Positions 42,057 to 50,983 are shown, counted from the first letter of the stretch. The stretch: DNA of 57,073 bases from Phycisphaerae bacterium (GCA_016927755.1 JAFGLZ010000196.1:1-57073); one strand, 5' to 3'. Notes: generated by a model not told the origin, from the sequence alone. Numbers and translations are program-made.

Positions 42057-42692
42057 TTAGACGACCAATTGCTTGGCGATCTCGACCGCCGTCGCGGCGT
42101 CCGGGGCGTACCCGTCGGCGCCGATCTCGTTGGCGTACTCTTGAGTCACCGGCGCGCCGCCGATGATGGTCTTGGCCTTGCAGCCGGCCTCTTTGACCGC
42201 GTCCACCACGGTCTTCATCTGCGGCATCGTGGTTGTCAGCAGGGCGCTCATCGCGATGAGGTCGGCGCCGGTCTCTTCGGCCTTCTTGACGAACACGTCC
42301 GCCGCCACGTCCGTTCCGAGATCCTCGATATCGAATCCCTGGCCCTTGAGGGTCAGACTGACGAGGTTCTTTCCGATGTCGTGCAGGTCACCCTTGACGG
42401 TGCCGATCACGACCTTGCCGGCGGGCTTGGATCCCGCGGCCAGCAGCAACGGCTTGACCCTGTCCATCGCCGGTCCGAACGCTCGCGCGGAAATGAGGAC
42501 CTCCGGGATGAACACCTCGTTCTTCTTGAACTTCTCGATGACCACGGCCATGCCAGCCATCAAACCGTCTTCGAAGATCGTCTTGGGGCTCACCCCCTCG
42601 GCCAGGGCCTCTTCCGTCAGTTCGAGCGCCGTCTTCGGGCAGTTCCGATTCCCCTGTATGACGGCCTCCGCAATCACCTTCAAGTCTGCCAT
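42057..42692 (-). CDS. Corrinoid (B12-binding) methyltransferase protein, MtaC/MtbC-like
   Basis: 211-aa two-domain corrinoid protein. The N-terminal four-helix cap (LTEEALAEGVSPKTIFEDGL, then FIPEVLISARAF) is followed by a B12-binding Rossmann domain. The His-on motif GDLHDIGKNLV has the cobalt-ligating His, and SALLTTTMPQMK and IIGGAPVTQEYANEIGADGY are also typical. Such proteins carry a methyl group between a substrate methyltransferase and tetrahydrofolate or coenzyme M. No methyltransferase or reductive activase is adjacent. ATG 42692 with AGGAGAG 7 nt upstream; the in-frame upstream ATG is 15 codons earlier. Single-gene unit with its own terminator. Confidence 0.9.
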   Translation of the reverse strand: MADLKVIAEAVIQGNRNCPKTALELTEEALAEGVSPKTIFEDGLMAGMAVVIEKFKKNEVFIPEVLISARAFGPAMDRVKPLLLAAGSKPAGKVVIGTVKGDLHDIGKNLVSLTLKGQGFDIEDLGTDVAADVFVKKAEETGADLIAMSALLTTTMPQMKTVVDAVKEAGCKAKTIIGGAPVTQEYANEIGADGYAPDAATAVEIAKQLVV

Positions 42693-42823
42693 GAGTCTAC
42701 TCTCCTTGCTATTCAGCAGCCATGTGGCAGAGAACAACCTAGCAGTTCATTCCCTGGTGTTCAATCCTCAAATCCGGCAAATTGCCGAGGGCCGGAGACG
42801 GTCCGCGCCGCACGACGCTCGGA

Positions 42824-43546
42824 CTACTTGGCGGGTCGGGATGCCGTCTTCGAAGGCTTCGAGGTTGGCTTGATCGAGACCGCTTTCGCCGTCGGAGGGG
42901 TCGCGACCTTCCGGGAGGTCGGCCCGGTCGTGGTCGCCGGCGCGAAGACCACGTTTTGGCTCAGATCTTCCAGACGCTTCTCGGCCTCCACCGCTTCTTG
43001 CCGCTGGGGCAGTCTCTCGAACCGCTTGTCGCTGATAATGGCCTGGTACTGCCTGCGGGCCTCCTGCCAGTCGTGCCCGTCCTCGGCCAACCCCGCGAGC
43101 TTGAATCTCGCCCCGGCAACCGCCAACGTCTGCTCGGGGTAGTTGTTGATGATCTCGTTGAAGGCGCCGATGGCCTGGCTCGCAAGTCGCTGGCGATCCT
43201 CCGGGCCTCGCATGGGCGCCTTGGCCTGCTGGAGGCTCCCGTCCCCGAGTGACAGCAACGCCATCGAAGCCAGGACCGGGTCCTTGTAGTCGCTCGCCAA
43301 CTGCTGAAGGGCCGCCAGCCGCTCTTCGGGCGTCCGGCTCATCTGCGTGGCATAGTACTGCGTCCATCCCTGCTGTTTCCGGGAGACGTTCGCGGAGTAC
43401 CAGTAGATTCCCAGTGCGACGAGAACGACAACGGCCGCCGCTCCCGCCAGAACCGACCCTGTGTTCGCCTTGAGGAACTCGACCAGTTGTGTGAGGTTCT
43501 GCGCGAGTTCGTTCGTCCGAAGCTGCTGTCTACGGCTGGCTTTCAT
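42824..43546 (-). CDS. Membrane-anchored TPR-like protein (YfgM-like)
   Basis: 240-aa protein with a short cytoplasmic N-terminus (MKASRRQQLRTNELAQNL), one transmembrane helix at about 30-52 (VLAGAAAVVVLVALGIYWY) and helical repeats after it (EERLAALQQLASDYKDPVLA, then AVAGARFKLAGLAEDG) that resemble TPRs. The Lys/Thr/Pro-rich tail is low-complexity. This arrangement resembles YfgM/ancillary translocon proteins, but the match is only general. The start ATG overlaps the stop of the upstream lipoprotein gene (ATGA), so they are translationally coupled. The longer in-frame extension is inside the lipoprotein gene and is discarded. Confidence 0.75.
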   Translation of the reverse strand: MKASRRQQLRTNELAQNLTQLVEFLKANTGSVLAGAAAVVVLVALGIYWYSANVSRKQQGWTQYYATQMSRTPEERLAALQQLASDYKDPVLASMALLSLGDGSLQQAKAPMRGPEDRQRLASQAIGAFNEIINNYPEQTLAVAGARFKLAGLAEDGHDWQEARRQYQAIISDKRFERLPQRQEAVEAEKRLEDLSQNVVFAPATTTGPTSRKVATPPTAKAVSIKPTSKPSKTASRPAK

Positions 43547-44016
43547 GATTTGCTCGGCGCCTGTTTCGTCACCTTGCCCTGACCGACCGGGGAGACTTCG
43601 ACCACGAGCTTGGTCTTGGTCGTCCACTTCTCCTTGATTCGCGAGATCACGATCTCGCAGGACTCCTGATCGTTCTTGAAGTGCATCGTGTACTGACCCT
43701 GCTTCATCTCGTCGTCGAGCATCGTCCACTTACTCATGGGCATGTGCTCGCGGTAGAAGGCTCGAACCAGTTGGGGATCCGCGCCCCCCTTGTAGGTGTG
43801 CCGGATGAACCGCCACCCCCCGGCCGACTTGTCCTCGGAGGACGCTTCATCCATTTCGAAGCCTTCGGGTACCGGCACGTCCGTGCTGCCGAGCTGCTGC
43901 TTGTGGGGGTTCAACTTGGCCGCCTGCCCGCCCCACGTGCCTTCCTGGCAACCGCCGATCCACGTCGCTAAGGCCAACCCGAACAACGAGATGGCAAGAC
44001 GTCGCTTGGTGATCAT
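43543..44016 (-). CDS. Lipoprotein of unknown function
   Basis: 157-aa predicted lipoprotein. The signal (RLAISLFGLALATWIGGC) ends in a lipobox with Cys23. The mature part has one compact alpha/beta domain (GGWRFIRHTYKGGADPQLVR, FYREHMPMSKWTMLDDEM, then a basic strand KEKWTTKTKLVVEVSP), seemingly a single sandwich. No family was recognised. It is coupled to the TPR protein gene by a 4-nt overlap, so the pair may act together in the envelope. ATG 44016 is preferred to the frame's upstream limit because it creates the signal peptide. Confidence 0.75.
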   Translation of the reverse strand: MITKRRLAISLFGLALATWIGGCQEGTWGGQAAKLNPHKQQLGSTDVPVPEGFEMDEASSEDKSAGGWRFIRHTYKGGADPQLVRAFYREHMPMSKWTMLDDEMKQGQYTMHFKNDQESCEIVISRIKEKWTTKTKLVVEVSPVGQGKVTKQAPSKS

Positions 44017-44059
44017 GGCTTGACACCCGCTAAATCTTGGTTCCCAGTCCCAAACCCCG

Positions 44060-44088
44060 CTTCTAACTGATTGGGCTCGACAAGTCAA
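44060..44088 (-). promoter_or_regulatory. Promoter for the lipoprotein/TPR pair
   Basis: On the minus strand TTGACT (44088-44083), 17 nt, TAGAAG (44065-44060), 44 nt before the ATG. Good -35 and spacing. Confidence 0.5.
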
Positions 44089-44212
44089 GCGGCCAAGCAG
44101 ACTTGCCGCACTGCGGGTCTTGGCGGTGCGATCGCGTTGGGGACGCGACAGTCGCGCCTCTCGGCGAAGCCGTCTGAGGGCGGCCCCCCCGGATCGCGTT
44201 GCTTGACAGGGC

Positions 44213-44241
44213 TCATAGGCGCCCGTAGAGTCGCCCCACCC
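44213..44241 (+). promoter_or_regulatory. Promoter for trpD
   Basis: Perfect TTGACA (44213-44218), 17 nt, TAGAGT (44236-44241), 94 nt before the trpD ATG. Strongest -35 box in the window. Confidence 0.55.
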
Positions 44242-44335
44242 TTGCTCCGCCGGTCAAAGTGGCGCACGCCCTTGCGCCGTTGTCCGGCGGCAGCGCGGTG
44301 GCCAAGAGGGTATGGACGTTTGAGGATCGCCGATC

Positions 44336-45346
44336 ATGCAAGCACTCATTCGAAAGGTCGTCAAGGGACAGGATCTCACGCGGCACGAAGCCCGGGAGGC
44401 CTTCGAGCGGATCATGTCCGGCCAAGCATCGGAGGTGGAGATCGCCGCGCTCCTAACCGGACTAGCCTGCAAGGGGGAATCGACCGAAGAGCTGACCGGC
44501 GCGGCAGAGGCGATGCGCGAGAAGGTGACGCCCGTCCGCTGCGACGATCCCGACGCGGTGGACACGTGCGGCACGGGCGGCGACGGGATCAGCACCTTCA
44601 ACGTCTCGACGGCGTCGGCGATCGTGGCCGCCGCGGCGGGCGCCACCGTCGCCAAGCACGGCAATCGCACGAACACGCGCGCGAGCGGATCGGCCGAGGC
44701 CCTCGACGCCCTGGGCGTCAACATCAACGCGGGCGTCGCGACGGTGGAGGAGTGCCTTCGCGACGCGAGGATCGGCTTTCTGTTCGCGATCAACCTGCAT
44801 CCGGCCATGAAGCACGCCGCGCCCGTCCGAAAAGCCCTGGGGATTCGGACGATCTTCAATCTGCTCGGACCGATGACCAACCCCGCCGGCGTGCGACGAC
44901 AGGTCTTGGGCGTCAACCGGCCGGGCCTCACCGAGACGATCGCCAGGGTCCTGGGCGAGCTCGGGGCCGTTCACGCGATGGTGGTCCACGGTATGGACGG
45001 CCTGTGCGACCTGACCGTGACCGGCCCCAGTCGGATCAGCGAGCTGCGAGACCGGAAAGTGCGGACCTTCACGATCGAGCCGGAATCGCTGGGCCTGAGC
45101 CGGGCGGCGCTGGAGGACGTGGCCGTGGCGTCTCCCGAGGAGAGCGCCAAGGTGATCCGCGAGGTACTGGCCGGCAAGCCGGGCGCGCCGAGGGACATCG
45201 TGCTGCTGAACGCGGGCGCGGCCCTCGTCGTGGCGGGCAAGGTCGAGGATCTAAAGGGCGGCGTGGCCCGCGCCGCCGAGGCGATCGACTCGCAAGAGGC
45301 CGCGGGGACGCTGATCAGACTCGTCGGTCTCAGCCGCGGTTCCTAG
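44336..45346 (+). CDS. trpD: Anthranilate phosphoribosyltransferase
   Basis: 336-aa enzyme that joins anthranilate to PRPP in tryptophan synthesis. It has the helical N-terminal domain (LTRHEAREAFERIMSGQASE), the PRPP loop DTCGTGGDGISTFNVST, KHGNRTNTRASGSAEALDAL, and the FNLLGPMTNPAGVRRQVLGV segment with the anthranilate site. Length and motifs are normal. GAGGA lies about 10 nt before the ATG. The other trp genes are not in the window; a small zinc-ribbon protein follows after 26 nt. Confidence 0.95.
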   Translation: MQALIRKVVKGQDLTRHEAREAFERIMSGQASEVEIAALLTGLACKGESTEELTGAAEAMREKVTPVRCDDPDAVDTCGTGGDGISTFNVSTASAIVAAAAGATVAKHGNRTNTRASGSAEALDALGVNINAGVATVEECLRDARIGFLFAINLHPAMKHAAPVRKALGIRTIFNLLGPMTNPAGVRRQVLGVNRPGLTETIARVLGELGAVHAMVVHGMDGLCDLTVTGPSRISELRDRKVRTFTIEPESLGLSRAALEDVAVASPEESAKVIREVLAGKPGAPRDIVLLNAGAALVVAGKVEDLKGGVARAAEAIDSQEAAGTLIRLVGLSRGS

Positions 45347-45372
45347 CTCGTTCTTCCTCGGAGGGTCCGTAG

Positions 45373-45654
45373 TTGGCCATCCGGTATCAGTGCGACCGAT
45401 GCGGCAAACGCCTCGAGCCGGACGATCCCAACCGGTTTGTCGTGAAGATCGAGGTCTTCGCCGCGGCCGACCACATCACCATCACCCAAGAGGATCTCAA
45501 ACGCGATCACCGTCGCGAGATCGCTCGTCTGCTCGAGCAACTCGACAAGATGGACCCGGACGAGATCGAGGATCAGACCTACCGCTCGCTGCGTTTCGAT
45601 CTCTGTCGCGAGTGTCATCGAGCGTATCTTCGGGACCCGATCGGTTCTGAGTGA
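45373..45654 (+). CDS. Small zinc-ribbon protein
   Basis: 93-aa protein from a TTG start with GGAGGG 7 nt upstream. Two CxxC pairs, CDRCGK near the N-terminus and CRECHRAY near the C-terminus, would bind one Zn. Between them is an acidic helical region (REIARLLEQLDKMDPDEIED). No family is recognised with certainty. It follows trpD by 26 nt, so it is probably co-transcribed, but a role in tryptophan synthesis is not implied. Its short length makes it easy to miss. Confidence 0.7.
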   Translation: MAIRYQCDRCGKRLEPDDPNRFVVKIEVFAAADHITITQEDLKRDHRREIARLLEQLDKMDPDEIEDQTYRSLRFDLCRECHRAYLRDPIGSE

Positions 45655-45878
45655 GGCTTTCCCTTTCTGCCTTCCGTCATCGGATCCCGTTGTTTGCCGA
45701 AACCGACGCGAGGGATCTCGGTATCAGACTCTAGTCCGGTCGATGTCCTGGAATCCACTATTTGCCTTCGCGACGAATCCGGCACAGAGGAAACCTGGTC
45801 GCCCACACATGCCTAGCCTACCATTGGGATATGGGCGTTCCGTCGTTCGCTCGCCGGTCTGCGTGGGGACTTGGCACC

Positions 45879-47393
45879 ATGGACGAGACACGTGAGTCCG
45901 CATCCGCTCCGAAACCGCCAAGGCGCAGGCGTTGTCGCATGTGGCTCATTCTGGCGGTCCTTGTGGGATGGCAGTCTTGCATCTTCCTGTTGTCGTACGT
46001 TCAAGGGATTGCCCGTTCGGAGGAGTCAGATCCTCTTCCGTCCAAGGTCGATCAACAATTCGTCGCATCACTGACAGTGCCAGACAAAGAGGCGATCGAC
46101 GAGTCCGCCGAGTTCGTCGAATACCTGCGACGGATCCACAATCATCAGATGCGCGTTTGGCATCAGCGGTGTATGGCCTTCCTGGAAGCCCCGGAACCTC
46201 AGAGAGCAGGACGGGACGACGCCCAAGCAGTGCCGGACGACTGGCCCAAGCTATACACCAGTCCCCTCCTCTTTGCGCATTCGGAGAGCACACCTCTACG
46301 GGCGGTGACAGCCGTCGCCCACGGATGCGCCGATGAGGAGATCCTCGATCTCCTGGCTTGTCCGAGACCTCATTCTCTCGGTGCCGGGTGGGACTCCATA
46401 TTCTTCGTTGCCCGGCTGACGGTACTGGTCCGCGTGGGTCGGTTCGTGGAATTGCTGACGGAGTTAGATGGATATGAGGAGCGCGTCCACGGCGCCGTCC
46501 CCACGGAGGTTAGGAAGGCCGCTGTGGCACTTGGAGACGTCCCAGAGGACTTTGACGCCAGACTGAAGCTCATGGATTACCTCAAAGAGTGTACCTGCTC
46601 TCCGAGGTTCAGGCCCGCACATGTCGACTACTGCTGGCGCTTGATGGACCGGGCGACCAACGATGCGCAGCGAGCCGCGTGCCTCACGGAACTTGGCGAT
46701 CTCTACGGGAACCTGTGGGGCACCCATGACTTCCCGACGGCTTACCACTTCTACATCGCCGGCGCGCGTTGGGCACATAAGGCAGGTGATGCGACACCTC
46801 TCCAGGCCCGTGCTCTTGCCGCACTTGGGCAGGTCGACGCCAAGAGGGGCAATCTGCTCAGGGCAGCGGCGCTGTATGGCGACGTAGTTGAGAGATTCCC
46901 CGCTACTAAGCAGTGGGGAGTCAGCGCCTTCAATAAGGGGTGGCTCTTGCGTAAGGGGGGATATCCGCGGCAGGCAAGAGATGCTCTCAACCTCTTGATT
47001 GCCTCAAAGGTTGATGAGCGTGACCCCACTCCGCACATCATGTCTGCTTATCAGAACTACCGTCACCGAGCAGCGCGGGAGATCGCCCGGTCCTTTGCGG
47101 ATGAGTACGATTTCCCGATGGCCTACTACTGGGAGTACCTGGCAACCTGGAAGTACCCCTATCGATCCTGGTGCGGTACATGCATTGGGTCCGCAAGGAG
47201 CCGTGAGACTTGGAGGCTGCTCACCGCCTCATGCCTGGCTGGCCCCGCATTTATCCTTCCCAATCTTCTGATCGCTCCCGCCCGTAACTGGCATATTCTG
47301 ATTGGGCTTTCCGTCGTCGTGTGGATTCTCGGACGTCGCCTGAGGAGGCGGGCCTCACTTTCAGGTGTTGCACCCCTCAGCCGAACACGGTGA
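45879..47393 (+). CDS. Membrane protein with TPR-like soluble domain, function unknown
   Basis: 504-aa protein. A basic N-terminus (PPRRRRCR) is followed by one helix (MWLILAVLVGWQSCIFLLSY), then a long helical domain. Segments such as AALGQVDAKRGNLLRAAALY and GWLLRKGGYPRQARDALNLL look like TPRs. Two helices close to the C-terminus (LLTASCLAGPAFILPNLLIA, then ILIGLSVVVWILG) precede a basic end. The N- and C-terminal anchors place the repeats on the outside. ATG 45879 has a GGGGA site; ATG 45831 is a second option. Codon usage is a little more AT-rich than its neighbours. No family was recognised. Confidence 0.65.
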   Translation: MDETRESASAPKPPRRRRCRMWLILAVLVGWQSCIFLLSYVQGIARSEESDPLPSKVDQQFVASLTVPDKEAIDESAEFVEYLRRIHNHQMRVWHQRCMAFLEAPEPQRAGRDDAQAVPDDWPKLYTSPLLFAHSESTPLRAVTAVAHGCADEEILDLLACPRPHSLGAGWDSIFFVARLTVLVRVGRFVELLTELDGYEERVHGAVPTEVRKAAVALGDVPEDFDARLKLMDYLKECTCSPRFRPAHVDYCWRLMDRATNDAQRAACLTELGDLYGNLWGTHDFPTAYHFYIAGARWAHKAGDATPLQARALAALGQVDAKRGNLLRAAALYGDVVERFPATKQWGVSAFNKGWLLRKGGYPRQARDALNLLIASKVDERDPTPHIMSAYQNYRHRAAREIARSFADEYDFPMAYYWEYLATWKYPYRSWCGTCIGSARSRETWRLLTASCLAGPAFILPNLLIAPARNWHILIGLSVVVWILGRRLRRRASLSGVAPLSRTR

Positions 47394-47531
47394 ATTCCCG
47401 AGACGCCTCGACGCATCCCGTGCGACGCGGTGCTCGACGATGCAGAGTTGGCATCGACCGTCCTTCTCAGGTTCGAGAGTGTGATACCCGCTATACACAG
47501 GGGGAAAGGACTCGACCTGGAAGCGAGCGAG

Positions 47532-47987
47532 TCATCCGTATCGCTGGGTCTCCGCCACGGCGAGCTGGTCGCAGCGCTCGTTCTCCGGGTGCCCGGCGTG
47601 GCCGGCAACCCACTCGGTCGTCACGTCGTGCTTATCGATGAGTTCGGCGATCTGCTGCCACAGGTCGAGGTTCTTGGGGGGCGCCGGTTTGTTGGGTCGT
47701 TGGCGCCATCCTTGGGCACGCCACTTGGGCATCCACTGGGTCACGCCTTTGGCTACGTATTCGCTGTCGGTGACCAGGCGGACCTTGCAGGGGCGGTTGA
47801 GGGCCTCGAGGCCCTTGATCATCGCCATCATTTCCATTCGGTTGTTGGTCGTTCGATGCTCGCCGCCGCTCAGCTCGCGGCGCTTGCCGCTCTCGACGTG
47901 GTGCAGGATCACTCCCCATCCGCCGGGACCGGGATTCCCCGAGCAGGCGCCGTCCGTATAGAGGATCACTTCAGGTTCGTCACTCAT
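47532..47987 (-). CDS. rnhA: Ribonuclease HI
   Basis: 151-aa RNase HI that degrades the RNA strand of RNA:DNA hybrids. The catalytic carboxylates are all visible: Asp12 (YTDGACSGNPGPGGWG), Glu52 (NNRMEMMAMIKGLEAL), Asp74 (LVTDSEYV) and Asp140 (NERCDQLA). The basic protrusion WMPKWRAQGWRQRPNK is present, as in E. coli. Length is normal. It lies 60 bp downstream of the PAS-GAF-receiver gene on the same strand. Confidence 0.95.
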   Translation of the reverse strand: MSDEPEVILYTDGACSGNPGPGGWGVILHHVESGKRRELSGGEHRTTNNRMEMMAMIKGLEALNRPCKVRLVTDSEYVAKGVTQWMPKWRAQGWRQRPNKPAPPKNLDLWQQIAELIDKHDVTTEWVAGHAGHPENERCDQLAVAETQRYG

Positions 47988-48047
47988 CGTCGTCAGTCTA
48001 GCAGATGCCCGGAATTCGGGATAGCTCGGCAGCGGCAGCGTGTGGGA

Positions 48048-49745
48048 TCAGGGGTTGACGGGTTGGCCCAGTGCTTGGCGTATCGCGGTCAGGAGCTCAT
48101 CGACCTTGAAGGGCTTGAAGAGGACGGCCGAGAGCCCCTCTTGTCGAGCCCGGACGATCGAATGGTCCGGGTCGTATCCGAATCCTGTCATCAGGATGAC
48201 CGGACAGTCCGGGTTGCGCTCCTTGGCGTCGGCGAAAACCTCGTACCCGTTCTTGTGCGGCATGCGAATATCGGCCAGGACGAGGTCGTAGTCGCCTTGG
48301 GCCAGGAGGGCCACGGCCTGGGCGCCGTCTCTGGCCGTGTCGACCTCGCAGCCTTCCTTGCGGAGAACTTCATAGAGCGTCTCGCGGATGGCGTCTTCGT
48401 CGTCCGCCACGAGCAGTCGCTTGCCCGCCAGGGCCGGGTCGGGGGCCTTCTTGCCGTTGCTCACGTCCCCACGGAAGCCGTTGGTCGGCCGAGCGGCCTG
48501 CTTGACGGAATCCCGGATCTTCGTGACGTTGCCAACGATCGTCTGCAACCGTGCGTGGAGGGCCTCGTCCCCGATGTATTCGTCGACCAGGGCGGACGCC
48601 TCGGACAGGATGTCATTGAGCGGCCCGGAGATTTCCGAGGAAACGTCGTCGGCGAATCGACCGGTGGTGTGGAACCGCTCGACAACGAGCAGGTCCAGGA
48701 TGTTGAGCGTCACGGCCACGTGCCGGCCGAAGACCTCCAGCATCTGGCGATCGACGTCGTCAAAGACATTGACGCGGTCGCTCTCGACGTTGAAGACACC
48801 GACGAGTTCGTCGTGCAACCACAGCGGCGCGGTGAGGGACGAACCGGCGTCGCCGATGCCCTGGAGATAGCGCGGATCCGCGGAGGTATTGGGGCAGATG
48901 TAGCTCCGGCCCGTCGCGGCGACGAACCCGCAGATGCCCTGCCCCTCGGCCGAAGCCGTGATCTCTCGGGTGTAGACGGCGTCGGACATGCCCTGCGCCA
49001 TGGCCACGTCGAGCCGTCCCGTCTTGCGGTCGAGCAGGCGGATGCTGAACCGTTGGAAGTTCATGAGGTCGCGGGCACAGGAGACGATCTGCTCCTCGAC
49101 CTTGGCCACTCGCTGCGGTACCTCCAAGCCGATGAACTGCTCGGCCTCGAGGCGGGACAGCCGCTCGCCCGCTTGCTGGACCGCCTGGATTCTCCGTTGA
49201 AACTGCACGGCCGTGGTGATGTCTCGTACGACCGCGGCCATCTGCGTCAGGTGAGCCTCGGCATCGAGCACGGGTGACACGGCGACTTCGTAATCGATCT
49301 GCTCGCCGCGCTCGTTGGAGGCGGTGAATCGCTCGACGGCCCGACTGGCCATTCGGCCGTGCTCGGCCGAGCGCTGCCAGTCACCGGCCACGCTCAGGCA
49401 CGTCCCGACGATGGCGCCCAGAACGGCTTCCGGCATGGCCTGAAGCGACGAGTTGCCCCAGAGGATCTTGCCGGTCAGGCTGACGGCGGCGACGCCCTCT
49501 CCGGACGTGCCGATCGCCTGACGAATCCAACGTGAGCACTGCGCGCACTGATCGGGCAGGAAGTCGCCCGCATCACTGACGACAATGTCAACTTCTCCGG
49601 CTTGGATGGCTTCGATGGCTTCTTGGCAGGAATCGACGACGCGAACTTCGCCTTCTCTATCGAGCAGGGAGAGCAGTGAGGCTGTCCTAGCCTGTGCACC
49701 ACTCAGGAGCAGGATTCTCGGTGTATCAACCGCCACGAATGCCAT
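48048..49745 (-). CDS. PAS-GAF-receiver signalling protein without a kinase domain
   Basis: 565-aa cytoplasmic protein. Residues 1-65 look like a degenerate receiver (RILLLSGAQARTASLLSLL, then DIVVSDAGDF). A PAS domain follows at about 85-180 (VSLTGKILWGNSSLQAMPEA) and a GAF domain at about 200-365. Then comes a short helical stretch resembling a His-kinase dimerisation helix (EISGPLNDILSEASALVDEY) but without an obvious phospho-His or any ATPase domain. A C-terminal receiver has phospho-Asp in LVLADIRMP and the conserved Lys in LFKPF. It might integrate a signal and be phosphorylated by another kinase. ATG 49745 sits after GAGGGTGGG; ATG 49757 is an alternative. Next to rnhA. Confidence 0.85.
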   Translation of the reverse strand: MAFVAVDTPRILLLSGAQARTASLLSLLDREGEVRVVDSCQEAIEAIQAGEVDIVVSDAGDFLPDQCAQCSRWIRQAIGTSGEGVAAVSLTGKILWGNSSLQAMPEAVLGAIVGTCLSVAGDWQRSAEHGRMASRAVERFTASNERGEQIDYEVAVSPVLDAEAHLTQMAAVVRDITTAVQFQRRIQAVQQAGERLSRLEAEQFIGLEVPQRVAKVEEQIVSCARDLMNFQRFSIRLLDRKTGRLDVAMAQGMSDAVYTREITASAEGQGICGFVAATGRSYICPNTSADPRYLQGIGDAGSSLTAPLWLHDELVGVFNVESDRVNVFDDVDRQMLEVFGRHVAVTLNILDLLVVERFHTTGRFADDVSSEISGPLNDILSEASALVDEYIGDEALHARLQTIVGNVTKIRDSVKQAARPTNGFRGDVSNGKKAPDPALAGKRLLVADDEDAIRETLYEVLRKEGCEVDTARDGAQAVALLAQGDYDLVLADIRMPHKNGYEVFADAKERNPDCPVILMTGFGYDPDHSIVRARQEGLSAVLFKPFKVDELLTAIRQALGQPVNP

Positions 49746-49917
49746 ACCCACCCTCATCGCAGCCGTGGTCCTCGGCATAGGTCCCCGGCTAGGCATCCCT
49801 AACTACCCGTATACAAGCCTATGACCCCGCCGTTCCCGCTCCAAGGGCTTTGTAGTGCTTCCTTTCGCTTTCGGAAATACGACTAAAGAGTATTGTTTTA
49901 TCGGCCTCTGGGTCTCT

Positions 49918-50847
49918 TCATCTCATGGCCGACGTCCTGGGCAGTCGCGGTTGGCTTGTGGGGGCCGGGGCGCTGGCAGGGAGCTTCGGCACAATCGGTT
50001 GGGTCGACGGGGGTTTCCCCAGGGAGTTGAGGTGGTCGTCCAGTGCGATGGTGTAGCCGGCTCGGCTGTCTCCCGTGGCCAGGATGACGGGAGCCAGCCA
50101 GACGGCCACAAAGCTCCTGCTAGACCATCCGGTGTGGCCCCCTCGGTTGCCGGCAGAGGCCATCGTGGGTTTGTAGCGGACGGAATGGAGCTTCTCGTAC
50201 GCGCGTTGCCGCGAGGTGGGCCCGGTGGTGGGTCGCTTAAACCCCACGGCCCCCGCCGCCCGAGTGTGCTTTCGGTCGATGGTGCCGAACAACCCCGTGC
50301 CGACTTGAAGATAGCCGATGTCGGCGCTCGAGTAGAAGTTCCAGATGCCCGCCTCGGTGCTGGCCAGCGCGCGGGTCAGGTCATGATCCGGCGAGATCGC
50401 CGCGGCCAGGAGCACGGTGCTCGTGATCTTCGTGCCGGGCGGCAGCGCCTCCAGGGTCAGGATCGCGAGCCCGCCTCCGCCCGAGTGTCCCACCAGGTGG
50501 ACGGGGCGTCCGGGATAGTCGTCTTGATAGCGGATGATTCGTTCGGCGATATCGATTGCCTGCCGCCGGTTTCGATCCAGGGCCATGAGGTTCACCAGCC
50601 CGCCCAGCGGCAGCCCAGTGCCCCAGTCGTAGATCTCGATCGCGCAGGGAACCCCGCCGTCGTCGAATCCTCGGGCGATGTCGGCGTTGTATTTGCTCCG
50701 GCCCTCGATTCCGGGCAAGACAAGAACGAGGCCGTACTTCAACCGGTCGGCCGTCGCCAGATCGTTGACGACGCATCCCGTTCCCGCGGTGATCAGCAAG
50801 ATAGACAGAGCGAGCAGCCCAGGCCACCCGCGGTGATGTCGACTCAT
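49918..50847 (-). CDS. Alpha/beta-hydrolase lipoprotein
   Basis: 309-aa protein with a lipoprotein signal (GLLALSILLITAGTGC; Cys24). The alpha/beta-hydrolase nucleophile motif is HLVGHSGGGGLAI, with an early GLVLVLPGIEG strand. The Asp/His positions are less certain. The C-terminal tail is Pro/Ser-rich. ATG 50847 chosen so that the signal peptide begins the protein; the extra 39 codons upstream look non-coding. Lipase/esterase-like role at the outer membrane is likely; substrate unknown. Confidence 0.78.
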   Translation of the reverse strand: MSRHHRGWPGLLALSILLITAGTGCVVNDLATADRLKYGLVLVLPGIEGRSKYNADIARGFDDGGVPCAIEIYDWGTGLPLGGLVNLMALDRNRRQAIDIAERIIRYQDDYPGRPVHLVGHSGGGGLAILTLEALPPGTKITSTVLLAAAISPDHDLTRALASTEAGIWNFYSSADIGYLQVGTGLFGTIDRKHTRAAGAVGFKRPTTGPTSRQRAYEKLHSVRYKPTMASAGNRGGHTGWSSRSFVAVWLAPVILATGDSRAGYTIALDDHLNSLGKPPSTQPIVPKLPASAPAPTSQPRLPRTSAMR

Positions 50848-50953
50848 GATCCGTCCAAGCCCCCCAAGCGAATCCTTTCCGCCAGCGGCCCGCGAGCCGC
50901 CGAATCCATCGCATGCTAGCGATCCCCGACGGGGCAGGCAAGCTCGATCGCGG

Positions 50954-50983
50954 TTGACCCGCAATCGATCCTTCGGATAGACT
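50954..50983 (+). promoter_or_regulatory. Promoter for the small membrane protein
   Basis: TTGACC (50954-50959), 18 nt, TAGACT (50978-50983), 90 nt before the ATG at 51073. It supports the small ORF as a gene. Confidence 0.45.

Larger units (their letters stand above)
44017..44335. other. 319-bp divergent intergenic region
   Basis: It holds the two divergent promoters described separately and the ~90-nt trpD leader. I looked for a Trp-codon leader peptide or attenuator and found none; only a four-codon ATG-GAC-GTT-TGA is seen near 44312. No other feature. Confidence 0.6.

Noticed and set aside
44242..44335. Tryptophan attenuator leader peptide before trpD
   Set aside because: No short ORF with Trp codons and no terminator/antiterminator pair was found.
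47430..49277. 615-codon open frame on the plus strand opposite rnhA and the PAS-GAF-receiver gene
   Set aside because: It lies wholly antisense to two well-supported genes and its composition reflects GC-rich codon positions; no domain is seen.
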